Of a DNA stretch of 64,000 nucleotides, positions 18,494 through 26,583 are shown one piece after another. The stretch's first letter is position 1; each line of letters starts with the position of its first letter. Position numbers and translations under genes: made by a program. The DNA is from Azoarcus_F sp048158365 (GTDB taxonomy: Bacteria; Pseudomonadota; Gammaproteobacteria; Burkholderiales; Rhodocyclaceae): NCBI GenBank assembly GCA_048158365.1, contig JBLLNL010000009.1; one strand, 5' to 3'. Under the pieces are notes generated by a model that did no database searches, was not told the DNA's origin, and saw nothing but the letters and a program-made list of their open reading frames with translations.

Positions 18494-19282
18494 TCAGCGC
18501 TCCTCGCCGATCGCGGGGCCGTCGGCCATGCCGGCCAGTACCTCGGCGGCATGAAAGCTGCGCACATTCGAACCCTTGCGCATCAGCTTGCCGGCCATGT
18601 TCATCAGGCATCCGAGATCGCCACCGAGCAGAACCTGCGCGCCACTGCGCTCGATGGCGTCCGCCTTCTCGGTCACCACGGCATTGGAGATGCTCGGGTA
18701 CTTGACGCAGAAGGTGCCGCCGAAGCCACAGCACACGTCGTTGCCTTCGAGCGGTTTCAGCGTCAAGCCCGAGACCTTGCCCAGCAGGGCTCTCGGTTGT
18801 TCATAGACGCCGAGCTCTCTCAGACCGGCGCAGCTGTCGTGATAGGTCGCACTCGTGTCAAGCCTCACGTCGACAGGTGCGCAGTGCATCACGTCGACCA
18901 GGAAACTCATCAGCTCGTAGGTGCGCTCGCCGAGCCGGCGCGCTCGTTCGGCCCACGCGGGGTCGTCGGCCAGGGCCTCCGCATAATGCGCCCGCGTCAT
19001 CCCGACGCACGACCCGGAGGGCGCGACCACATAGTCGTAGCCCTCGAAGGTCTCAATGAAATGACGCGCCAGCACGGCCGTGTCGGCGGTATCTCCGCTG
19101 TTGAAGGCAGGCTGCCCACAACAGGTCTGGGCCTCCGGAACCTCGACCCTGCACCCCGCGTCGCGCAGCAGCTTGAGGGTCGCGAAGCCGACGTTGGGGC
19201 GCATCGCATCGACCAGGCAGGTGACGAACAGCCCGACGCGGGGAGACGACGCAGGGCTTGAAGTACTTTGAGTCTGTGTCAT
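18494..19282 (-). CDS. lutA: Lactate utilisation protein LutA
   Basis: First gene of the lutABC run, 262 residues with two CCG domains (PEAQTCCGQPAFNSG and GNDVCCGFGGTFCVKYP) that bind an iron-sulfur or heterodisulfide-type site. It resembles the C-terminal half of GlcF but lacks ferredoxin motifs. A putative operator and -10 element lie ~120-150 bp upstream. With glcDEF nearby, the cell has separate oxidation complexes for D- and L-hydroxyacids or for lactate and glycolate. Confidence 0.93.
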   Translation of the reverse strand: MTQTQSTSSPASSPRVGLFVTCLVDAMRPNVGFATLKLLRDAGCRVEVPEAQTCCGQPAFNSGDTADTAVLARHFIETFEGYDYVVAPSGSCVGMTRAHYAEALADDPAWAERARRLGERTYELMSFLVDVMHCAPVDVRLDTSATYHDSCAGLRELGVYEQPRALLGKVSGLTLKPLEGNDVCCGFGGTFCVKYPSISNAVVTEKADAIERSGAQVLLGGDLGCLMNMAGKLMRKGSNVRSFHAAEVLAGMADGPAIGEER

Positions 19283-19403
19283 GGCGGTCGATCCTTCGAA
19301 GTGGGCTCTCCAGGCTTCGGAGCGCGATCCATGTGCGTTGAAGCAGCATCCCGATCTGCCGGGAAACGAAGTTGCCGCTGCTCACTCGGCAAGCAGAGAC
19401 ACG

Positions 19404-19429
19404 ATACTACTCCGAGTGTCGTCGTACGA
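19404..19429 (-). promoter_or_regulatory. Predicted -10 and FadR-type operator upstream of lutA
   Basis: On the minus strand a TAGTAT -10 (19404-19409) lies downstream of TCGTCGTACGA (19419-19429). The latter fits TNGTNNNACNA, as does the operator before the GntR-family regulator at 9659-9669. The operator would cover the -35 region. This suggests the one regulator controls both oxidation operons. The match is short, so confidence is modest. Confidence 0.4.
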
Positions 19430-19544
19430 CCCAGGAAACTGTCGGGCGGGTACCCCCACCGTGGTCCGCGACCAGCCCTCGGGGGCGATGCCGTCGGCGC
19501 GCCGTGTATCGACCCCCGATCCCCGACCCCCGGTTGCCGGCGGA

Positions 19545-19988
19545 TCAGTTGCGCGGATTGTTCGCAATCAGCATCTTGGCCTCGGCCTCGGCGACCTTCA
19601 CGCCGTCCTGGTTGGTGCATACCCCGGTCAGGCTCACCATGCCGCCGTCGTGCCTGGGTTTGTCTTCCAGTTTGGTGACAGTCCACTCGATGCACAGCGT
19701 ATCGCCGGCCCGGACCGGCGCCGTGAAGCGCGACGTGTGCTCGACGTATGCGATCGCGGTGCCGTGGAAGACCATGCCCAGTTGGGCGGCCATGAACGAC
19801 GTCGTCAGGTAGCCATGTGCAATCCGGGTGCCGAAGCGACTCTTTTCGGCGAAACTCTGATTGACGTGCAGGGGGTTGAAGTCACCGAACAGGCCCGCCC
19901 CGAGCACGATATGAGTTTCGGTCAAGGTCATCGTGGTCGAGAAGACATCTTCTTTTTTCACCTCGTCATAACCGCGTCCTGGAAACAT
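19545..19988 (-). CDS. MaoC-like hot-dog dehydratase
   Basis: Single hot-dog domain protein of 147 residues with the hydratase catalytic motif (FGDFNPLHVN, D-x4-H, near residues 35-45) and the FGTRIAHGYLT core. Such proteins hydrate enoyl-CoA thioesters or act as (R)-specific hydratases. The ATG at 19988 has a GGAGAG site upstream. An extension to 20096 has no homology. It stands alone, so its pathway is unclear. Confidence 0.85.
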   Translation of the reverse strand: MFPGRGYDEVKKEDVFSTTMTLTETHIVLGAGLFGDFNPLHVNQSFAEKSRFGTRIAHGYLTTSFMAAQLGMVFHGTAIAYVEHTSRFTAPVRAGDTLCIEWTVTKLEDKPRHDGGMVSLTGVCTNQDGVKVAEAEAKMLIANNPRN

Positions 19989-20147
19989 GTTTCTCTCCGA
20001 TTGATGGGTTGATGGGAAGCGCCGATCAGGCAGGCCGGTGTGACATATTTCACACTTTCGGCAATGTGTGGGACTGGACGTATCGGAGTGTGCCACGAAT
20101 GTCCGGGTGGATTGCTATCATCACGCATCGACCCATCGCGTTGAATC

Positions 20148-20894
20148 ATGCCCATCACCATCGAAACCTGCGTAGCGCGTCACACCGGAGACCGCAAGGA
20201 GCAGCAGGACCGCGTCGCGATCTTTCCGCACCCGACGCGGCCGGGCATGATGATGGCCGTGCTTGCCGATGGCATGGGCGGCCACAGCGGCGGCTCGATG
20301 GCTGCCGAGCAGGTGTTGCTGAAGGCGAAACAGAATTTCGACGCGTTCAAGCCGGCCTCCGAGACGGCGCGCGACCTGCTCGGTAGCATCGTCACCGAGG
20401 CTCATATCGTCATCCGCCTGACCCGCTACACGACCGAGAAGGATCCGCACAGCACCGTCGTGGCACTGTTGCTGCAACCCGATCGGGTCGACTGGGTCCA
20501 TTGCGGCGATTCACGCATCTACCATTTTCGGGGCGACACCGTGGTCAGCCGCAGCATCGATCATTCCGTGGTCGGCGAACTGCAGCGCCGCGGCAGGCTC
20601 GATTCGGCCGCGGCGATGACGCATCCGCAGCGCAACGTGCTGATGTCCTGTGTCGGCAGCGAGCGGGAACCGGACATGAGCTTCGGTGACGCTGCGCCAT
20701 TGACGGCAGGAGACAGCTTTCTGCTGTGTTCGGACGGCCTGTGGTCGTGCGTGCCAGACGAGGAACTGGCGCGCACGGTCGCTTCGATGCCTGCACGCGA
20801 CGCCGCGAGCGTGCTGATCAGGGAGGCTCGCGCGCATGCCGGCGTCAATGGAGACAACATCTCCCTGTCCATCATCAAGGTCGTGGCAGGCTGA
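20148..20894 (+). CDS. PP2C-family serine/threonine protein phosphatase
   Basis: Metal-dependent phosphatase of 248 residues covering one PP2C domain and no extra domains. Metal-binding motifs are visible: KEQQDR in the first strand, LADGMGGHSGG near residue 40, CGDSRIYHF near residue 120, CSDGLWSC and the C-terminal NGDNISL. Family members counteract Hanks-type kinases or act in type VI secretion. Neither a kinase nor T6SS genes are present here, so the substrate is unknown. Confidence 0.9.
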   Translation: MPITIETCVARHTGDRKEQQDRVAIFPHPTRPGMMMAVLADGMGGHSGGSMAAEQVLLKAKQNFDAFKPASETARDLLGSIVTEAHIVIRLTRYTTEKDPHSTVVALLLQPDRVDWVHCGDSRIYHFRGDTVVSRSIDHSVVGELQRRGRLDSAAAMTHPQRNVLMSCVGSEREPDMSFGDAAPLTAGDSFLLCSDGLWSCVPDEELARTVASMPARDAASVLIREARAHAGVNGDNISLSIIKVVAG

Positions 20895-21217
20895 CGCCGT
20901 CAGCCGGAACGGGCGGTCGGCGCATTCATGCGGGCGTGCGAATCGGCGATGCGTGGCCGCACCCGTGCCGAAACAGATTTGCGATTACTGGCCGCATCAG
21001 TATTATCCGAAGTGCGGTGCCTGCATGCTTGGCGCAGGCGGTGGAGAGAAACAACAACAGATCGATAGCGATGAGCGAGCGGCCCGGCGGCGGCAGCGGA
21101 GCGTCGACTATCCGATCTGCGGCTCGATGGCCTGCCGTCGTCGAACGTCGAAACCGGTAAGTGGATCACCGGTTTCGGGCGATTCTACAAACACATCACT
21201 GAATGGGGAGGACAGTA
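20895..21217 (+). other. Intergenic region upstream of pntAA with a 9-bp inverted repeat
   Basis: No convincing gene was found in these 323 bases; the open frames crossing it lack homology. A perfect 9-bp inverted repeat, GAAACCGGT (21150-21158) with ACCGGTTTC (21168-21176), lies 42 bp before pntAA. No U-run follows, so it could be an operator or a leader hairpin. A GGGGAGGA ribosome-binding site is at 21205-21212. Confidence 0.5.
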
Positions 21218-22342
21218 ATGCCTCTGTTGATAGGAGTGCCGGCGGAAACCATGGCAGGCGAACGACGCCTCGCCGTGGTTCCGGAGGTGGTCAAGAAATA
21301 TATCGGCCTCGGAGCCGAGGTGTTGATCGAGGCCGGCGCGGGGGTGCCTGCGCATTACCGTGACGAGAGCTTCGCCGAGGTGCGTATCGGCGGCAGCGGC
21401 GCGGAAGTGTTTGCCGAAGCGGACGTGGTGCTGTGCGTGCAGCCGCCACCGTCGAAGCTGATCACGAAGATGAAGCCGGGGACCGTGCTGCTGGGCATGC
21501 TTCAGCCGTGGTTCGACGCGAAGCGCGTGAAGCAACTCGCCGACAAGCAGATCACCGCGTTCGCGCTCGAGTTGCTGCCGCGCATCTCGCGCGCGCAGAG
21601 CATGGACGCACTGAGTTCGCAGTCGGCGGTGGCCGGCTACGAATGCGCGCTGATCGCGGCCGATCACAGTCCCAAGTTCTTCCCGATGCTGACCTACGCG
21701 GCTGGCACCATCCGTCCGGCCAAGGTGCTGGTCATCGGCGCGGGCGTCGCGGGCCTGCAGGCGATCGCCACCGCGCGCCGCATCGGCGCGATGGTCGAGG
21801 CCTACGACGTGCGTCCCGAGGTGCGTGAGCAGATCGAGTCGCTCGGTGCAAAGTTCGTCGATACCGGCGTGGCCGCGGTCGGCGCGGGCGGTTACGCGCG
21901 CGAACTGACAGCCGAGGAGATCGCCACCCAGGCCGAGCGTCTGGGCAAAGCGGTGGCGCAGTGCGACGCGCTGATCACGACCGCCGCGATCCCGGGCAAG
22001 AAGGCCCCCAGGATCATTACTGCCGCCATGATCGCGCGCATGAAACCCGGGGCGGTCGTCGTCGACATGGCGGCCGAGACCGGGGGCAACGTCGAAGGCA
22101 CGGTCGCGGGCGAGAAGACCTGGATCAACGACGTGTTGGTCATCGGCCCGACCCATATTGCCAGCCGCATGCCGGTGCACGCGTCCGAGATGTACGCCAA
22201 GAACCTGTTCAACTTCATCTCGCCGTTCATCAAGGACGGGGCGCTGAGCTTGAACTGGGACGACGAGGTGATGGCCGGGGCGTGTCTGACCCATGGCGGC
22301 GAGATCAAGCACGCCGGCGTCAAAGCCGCGCTCGGACTGTAA
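21218..22342 (+). CDS. pntAA: NAD(P) transhydrogenase subunit alpha part 1
   Basis: NAD(H)-binding domain I of the proton-translocating transhydrogenase, 374 residues and cytoplasmic. It contains the alanine-dehydrogenase/PNT N-terminal fold (GVPAETMAGERRLAVVPE), the NAD-binding VIGAGVAGLQAIATARRIGA and the mobile-loop region. The ATG at 21218 has a GGGGAGGA site 6 bp upstream and is preferred over 21203. Alpha is split into two genes here, as in Rhodospirillum and many betaproteobacteria. First gene of pntAA-AB-B. Confidence 0.96.
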   Translation: MPLLIGVPAETMAGERRLAVVPEVVKKYIGLGAEVLIEAGAGVPAHYRDESFAEVRIGGSGAEVFAEADVVLCVQPPPSKLITKMKPGTVLLGMLQPWFDAKRVKQLADKQITAFALELLPRISRAQSMDALSSQSAVAGYECALIAADHSPKFFPMLTYAAGTIRPAKVLVIGAGVAGLQAIATARRIGAMVEAYDVRPEVREQIESLGAKFVDTGVAAVGAGGYARELTAEEIATQAERLGKAVAQCDALITTAAIPGKKAPRIITAAMIARMKPGAVVVDMAAETGGNVEGTVAGEKTWINDVLVIGPTHIASRMPVHASEMYAKNLFNFISPFIKDGALSLNWDDEVMAGACLTHGGEIKHAGVKAALGL

Positions 22343-22358
22343 GCGGGAGGAAATCGAC

Positions 22359-22664
22359 ATGGAAGGTTTTACCGCACTGTATATCTTCATGCTGGCCGCG
22401 TTCACCGGTTACGAGGTGATCTCGCGCGTGCCGGTGATCCTGCACACGCCACTGATGTCGGGCTCGAACTTCGTGCATGGGGTGGTGCTGATCGGGGGCA
22501 TGGTGACGCTCGGCAAGGCCGACCCCGACGACGGTCTGCAACTGCTGATCGGCTTCATCGCTGTGTTCCTGGGCGCGGCCAACGCGGCTGGTGGTTACGT
22601 GGTGACCGAACGGATGCTGGCGATGTTCAAGACGGGTGATCGGAAGCAAGGGGGCGCGAAATGA
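22359..22664 (+). CDS. pntAB: NAD(P) transhydrogenase subunit alpha part 2
   Basis: Membrane part of the split alpha subunit, 101 residues with about three hydrophobic helices (TALYIFMLAAFTGYEVI, VVLIGGMVTLG, FIAVFLGAANAAGGYVV). It contributes to the proton channel with the membrane half of PntB. The ATG at 22359 follows a GGGAGGAAA site. It lies 16 bp after pntAA and overlaps pntB by 4 bp. Confidence 0.95.
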   Translation: MEGFTALYIFMLAAFTGYEVISRVPVILHTPLMSGSNFVHGVVLIGGMVTLGKADPDDGLQLLIGFIAVFLGAANAAGGYVVTERMLAMFKTGDRKQGGAK

Positions 22665-24040
22665 CTTATAACTGGTTCGTAAGCGCGTCCTACTTCGCGG
22701 TCGCGGTGGTGTTCATTCTCGGGCTCAAGGCGATGAGTTCGCCGGTGACCGCGCGGCGGGGCATCGTGTGGGCGGGCGTCGCGATGATCGCGGCCACGGT
22801 CGTGACCTTCTTCATCCCGGAACTGAAGAACGTTGGGCTGATCGTGCTGGCGATCGTGCTCGGTGGCGGGGTCGCGTGGTACACGGGCAAGACGGTCAAG
22901 ATGACCGATATGCCGCAGATGGTGGCGATCTACAACGGCATGGGCGGCGGCGCGGCGGCGGCAATCGCGGCGGTCGAACTGGTCAAGGGCGTGCCGCATG
23001 GCGCGGTCACCTCGACGCTGCTCGTGTTCGGGGCGATCATCGGATCGGTGGCCTTTTCCGGCTCCTGCGTGGCCTACGCGAAGCTGCAGGGACTGCTGAC
23101 CAAAGCAATCAAGATCCCTCAGCAGAACACGGTCAATTTCTTTCTGACCATGCTCACCTTCGGTATCGGTCTGACGGTGGGCTACGCCGACAGTCCGAGC
23201 GGCTTCGAGATCTTCCTGTTCTTCGTGCTCGCGCTGGCGCTCGGGGCGGTGCTGGTGCTGCCGATCGGCGGGGCCGACATGCCGGTGGTGATCTCGCTGC
23301 TGAACGCCTTCACGGGCCTGGCGGTCGGCTTCAAGGGCTTCGTGCTCGGCAACCCGGCGCTGATCGTGGCCGGTATCGTCGTGGGCGCTTCGGGCATGCT
23401 GCTCACCCAGCTGATGGCCAAGGCGATGAATCGGCCGCTGAGAAACATCATCTTCAAGCCGATCACCGGCGAGGCGGCCGAGTCGAGTGGCGAGGTCGAG
23501 GGGACGATGCGCGAACTCGCGCCGCTCGACGCGGCCGCGGTGATGCGCTACGCGTCCAAGGTCGTGATCGTGCCGGGCTACGGGATGGCGGTGGCCGGCG
23601 CGCAGCACAAGGTGTGGGAGATGGCGCAGTTGCTCGAGGAAGGCGGGGTCGAGGTCGCGTTCGCGATCCACCCGGTCGCGGGCCGCATGCCGGGCCACAT
23701 GAACGTGCTGCTGGCCGAAGCCGGGGTGCCGTACGACAAGATCTTCGACCTGGAGGAGATCAACGCGGACTTCGCGCAGACCGACGTGGCACTGGTGATC
23801 GGGGCGAACGACGTGGTCAATCCGGTTGCGCGCACCGACAAGTCGAGCCCGATCTACGGCATGCCGATTCTGAACGCGGACATGGCGCAGAACGTGATCG
23901 TGGTCAAGCGCGGCAAGGGTGCGGGTTACTCGGGGATCGAGAACGCACTCTTCTACAAGGACAACTGCCGCATGCTCTACGGCAGCGCCCAGCAGGTCGT
24001 GGCCGATGTCATCCAGCACGTGAAGGCGCTGGAAGCCTGA
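22661..24040 (+). CDS. pntB: NAD(P) transhydrogenase subunit beta
   Basis: Integral membrane and NADP(H)-binding subunit of 459 residues. The first ~270 residues are membrane helices. The C-terminal domain III binds NADP(H) (VPGYGMAVAGAQHKV, HPVAGRMPGHMNVLLAEA, GANDVVNPVAR). The complex uses proton motive force to reduce NADP+ with NADH. ATGA overlap with pntAB and a strong terminator downstream define the operon end. Confidence 0.97.
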   Translation: MTYNWFVSASYFAVAVVFILGLKAMSSPVTARRGIVWAGVAMIAATVVTFFIPELKNVGLIVLAIVLGGGVAWYTGKTVKMTDMPQMVAIYNGMGGGAAAAIAAVELVKGVPHGAVTSTLLVFGAIIGSVAFSGSCVAYAKLQGLLTKAIKIPQQNTVNFFLTMLTFGIGLTVGYADSPSGFEIFLFFVLALALGAVLVLPIGGADMPVVISLLNAFTGLAVGFKGFVLGNPALIVAGIVVGASGMLLTQLMAKAMNRPLRNIIFKPITGEAAESSGEVEGTMRELAPLDAAAVMRYASKVVIVPGYGMAVAGAQHKVWEMAQLLEEGGVEVAFAIHPVAGRMPGHMNVLLAEAGVPYDKIFDLEEINADFAQTDVALVIGANDVVNPVARTDKSSPIYGMPILNADMAQNVIVVKRGKGAGYSGIENALFYKDNCRMLYGSAQQVVADVIQHVKALEA

Positions 24041-24058
24041 TCGGGACTTCGCCCGGTC

Positions 24059-24098
24059 GAACGGCGCTCACGGGCAACCGGAGCGCCGTTCGCATTTT
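24059..24098 (+). terminator. Rho-independent terminator of pntAA-AB-B
   Basis: GAACGGCGCTC (24059-24069) pairs perfectly over 11 bp with GAGCGCCGTTC (24081-24091) around an 11-nt loop, followed by GCATTTTTG. It begins 18 bp after the pntB stop. Confidence 0.9.
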
Positions 24099-24190
24099 TG
24101 CAAAGGTGATGACATGCACCGCTGTCGGGACTTTCACCCGGACCGGCATGACCGGTAACATTCAGCCATGCGCTCGACGATCTGGTGAGA

Positions 24191-24535
24191 ATGATGACGG
24201 TCCGTACACTGATGACGCTGTCGATAATGCTGTTCGCGCTGTCTGCGAGTGCGCAGCAAGGGGCAGATGCAGGCGTTGAAGCCATCGGCATCGGCCCAGA
24301 TGCCTCGGAAACCGCTCGGATCATCGGACGCGGCGATTTTCGCGATACCAGCGCCAACCCTTTCGCTGCGCTGTCGCGCACCGTCCGGGACATGCAGCAT
24401 CTCGCCTACGCGCTTCAGCTGCGCGATTACTGTGCCGATGATCGGGTATCGGACGAATTCGTCAGGGTGCAACTCGCGCGCTTCAGCCTGCTCACAGGCC
24501 GAGAAGAGACCTGCGCCAGCCTGAAGGACTATTGA
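24191..24535 (+). CDS. Small secreted protein of unknown function
   Basis: Not recognised as a known family. The ATG at 24191 gives 114 residues beginning with a good signal peptide (LMTLSIMLFALSASAQQ; cleavage likely after ASA). The mature part has two cysteines (YCADD and TCASL) that could form a disulfide, and a predicted helical character. Its end overlaps the convergent EAL-domain gene by 7 bp. Periplasmic location is inferred from the signal peptide. Confidence 0.7.
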   Translation: MMTVRTLMTLSIMLFALSASAQQGADAGVEAIGIGPDASETARIIGRGDFRDTSANPFAALSRTVRDMQHLAYALQLRDYCADDRVSDEFVRVQLARFSLLTGREETCASLKDY

Positions 24536-26493
24536 ACGCCGCGAACGGTCTCTACCGTGGTGCCCCTGAAAGCGCGAGGTTCCAATACGGATCGGCCTGC
24601 GCGTCGGCACGATTCCGCCTCGGTCAGCAGCGCGTGAAAGTCGGCGGCGCTCAACGGCGGGCCGTACAGCGGGCCCTGCTGCAGGTGGCAACCGAGGCTC
24701 GAGAGGCAGGCTTGCTGGGAGCTGTTCTTCACCCCGCGAGCGAGCACGTCCAGACCGAGCACATTCGCCATGCTCGCGATTGCTTCAATCACGGCCTTGC
24801 TCTGGTCGCATCGTCCAACGTCGGACACCAGGGCAGGGTCGAGCTTCAGCGCGCTCAGCGGGTAGCGCTTCAGCTTGAGAATGGAGGCGGGGCCACGACC
24901 GAAATCGTCGATCGCGAGCCTCACGCCAAGAGCATGGATCGCGGACAGCGTGCTCGGTACATGTGCCCTGTCCTCGCCCAGAATCCGTTCGTCGAGGTCC
25001 AGTTCGAGCCGTTGCGGGGTCAGTCCGGTGGCATCCAGTACGGCGCGAATCCTGTCGGCCAGCTTGCCGGACACCACCTGTTCGAGCGCGATGTTCACAG
25101 TCAGACCGGGCTGGAGGTCACCGCGCCGGGGCCAGGTCCGGGCATGCGCACATGCCCTGTCGAGTACCCAGTCGCCCATGCTTGCGAGCAGCCCGCCGCT
25201 TCGCGCCAGGTTCATGAAACGACTGAACGGGATCAGGCCGAGCGCGGGGTGATGCCAGCGCAGCAGGGCTTCGCCCGCCCGAATCAGACCGGTGCGCGCA
25301 TCGACGAGCGGCTGGAAATGGACATCGAGCTGGTCCCGGTCGATGGCTCGGCTGGCCGCCTCGATGACCGCGGCCGGCAGCGGTTTGCGCCCGCCCAGCG
25401 TGGGGCTGTGTGGAATGTCGTGCATGATCACCACCGTGTCCGGAAGGCTCGGGAGCTTGACCGGATAGGCGAGCATGTCGGCCTCGAAATGCCTCCCGTC
25501 GCTGCGCCGGTAGCGCCATGTGCCGCTGCCCGGTGTCATCGGTGAGGTTTCGGAGTCGGTGCTCAGTTGCGGCATCCGGAGTTGGCACAGTCGTTCGCGC
25601 GGATACCCGTAGCCGCGCACCGCCGCGTCGTTCGCGGCCAGAATCCGCATGTCTGCGCTGTCACACAGAAAGGTCGGCAGCGGGCTGTCGGCGAAAGCGC
25701 GGTCGAAAGCCTCGCCGCCGTCCGACGCGTCGCCGCCGGATCCTTCCGTCGGACCGGTCGTCGGCGGGAGTACAAGCAGCTTCCATCCGGGTTTCGGGCC
25801 GGGCAGCACGCGCGCACTGAAGGCCGTCGCGAGGCCCGGGCGGCGCAGCGCTGCGACCTGGCGACCCTCGCGTTCCGGCCATTCGATGTCGAATACCGAC
25901 GCGAGCGCACGACCGACGAAATCCTCCCGCGCGAGGCCTAGCGAACGCACGGCCGGTGCGTTCGCGGCGGTGATGACGCCGCCCCCGTCGATGACGATGA
26001 CCGGTTGTTCGAGCACCGCGGCTAGCCTCGGCCACAGGCTGTCGCCGCGCTCCTCGGACGATGAATGCGCGTAGGTGTCGGCGATGACGTCCGGACTCAG
26101 GATCAGGGCATGGATGCCGGGCCGCAGGCGTGCCGCAGCGATGAAACGCAGGTTGCGGTGGCGCCCTGCGGGCAGCGCGACCTGGAGGCTGCCTCGCATC
26201 TCGCCCTGGATGAAGAGCCGGGCGCGGGCATCCAGAAATGCGCGTTCGGACGGAAACAGGCTGGCCAGCGGTTTGCCTGCGATGTCGCGATAATCACGTT
26301 CGAGCAGGCGGCAGGCAGCGCTGTTGGCTTCGAGAACCACCTCGTCGCCGGTGATGATCATCCCCTCGTCGAGCAGTTCGAGCAAGGCGAGATAGAGCCC
26401 GGCCTCGAGGCCTTCGGAGAAGTCTGCGATGAATGGCTCGGAGGAGGGCTTGCCTCCCCCGGCGCCCGGGGCGGTGTTCATTGTCGGGATCAC
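24529..26493 (-). CDS. PAS-PAS-EAL protein with degenerate catalytic site
   Basis: Cytoplasmic protein of 654 residues with two or three PAS-like sensor domains (~20-370) and a C-terminal EAL domain (~385-630). No GGDEF domain is present. EAL proteins normally hydrolyse c-di-GMP. Here EAL (GEALLRWHHP), IDDFGRG, the KLDP lysine and QQGPLYG are kept. The conserved AEGVET block reads ARGVKN, replacing its glutamate by arginine, and the LEITE region reads LDLDE. The enzyme is therefore likely weak or inactive and may act as a c-di-GMP receptor. It is monocistronic. Confidence 0.85.
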   Translation of the reverse strand: MIPTMNTAPGAGGGKPSSEPFIADFSEGLEAGLYLALLELLDEGMIITGDEVVLEANSAACRLLERDYRDIAGKPLASLFPSERAFLDARARLFIQGEMRGSLQVALPAGRHRNLRFIAAARLRPGIHALILSPDVIADTYAHSSSEERGDSLWPRLAAVLEQPVIVIDGGGVITAANAPAVRSLGLAREDFVGRALASVFDIEWPEREGRQVAALRRPGLATAFSARVLPGPKPGWKLLVLPPTTGPTEGSGGDASDGGEAFDRAFADSPLPTFLCDSADMRILAANDAAVRGYGYPRERLCQLRMPQLSTDSETSPMTPGSGTWRYRRSDGRHFEADMLAYPVKLPSLPDTVVIMHDIPHSPTLGGRKPLPAAVIEAASRAIDRDQLDVHFQPLVDARTGLIRAGEALLRWHHPALGLIPFSRFMNLARSGGLLASMGDWVLDRACAHARTWPRRGDLQPGLTVNIALEQVVSGKLADRIRAVLDATGLTPQRLELDLDERILGEDRAHVPSTLSAIHALGVRLAIDDFGRGPASILKLKRYPLSALKLDPALVSDVGRCDQSKAVIEAIASMANVLGLDVLARGVKNSSQQACLSSLGCHLQQGPLYGPPLSAADFHALLTEAESCRRAGRSVLEPRAFRGTTVETVRGVQ

Positions 26494-26583
26494 GATTCCT
26501 GTGCTCGGCCAGACAGAGGGCTGAAGCTCAGAATACTTGAATGCGTGCGCCTGGTGATGCCGAATAAAGGGGTGAAGACCGCT

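Noticed and set aside
20836..21363. A 175-codon plus-strand frame spanning the gap before pntAA
   Set aside because: It overlaps the PP2C and pntAA genes in the wrong frame, lacks a good ribosome-binding site and shows no recognisable domain.
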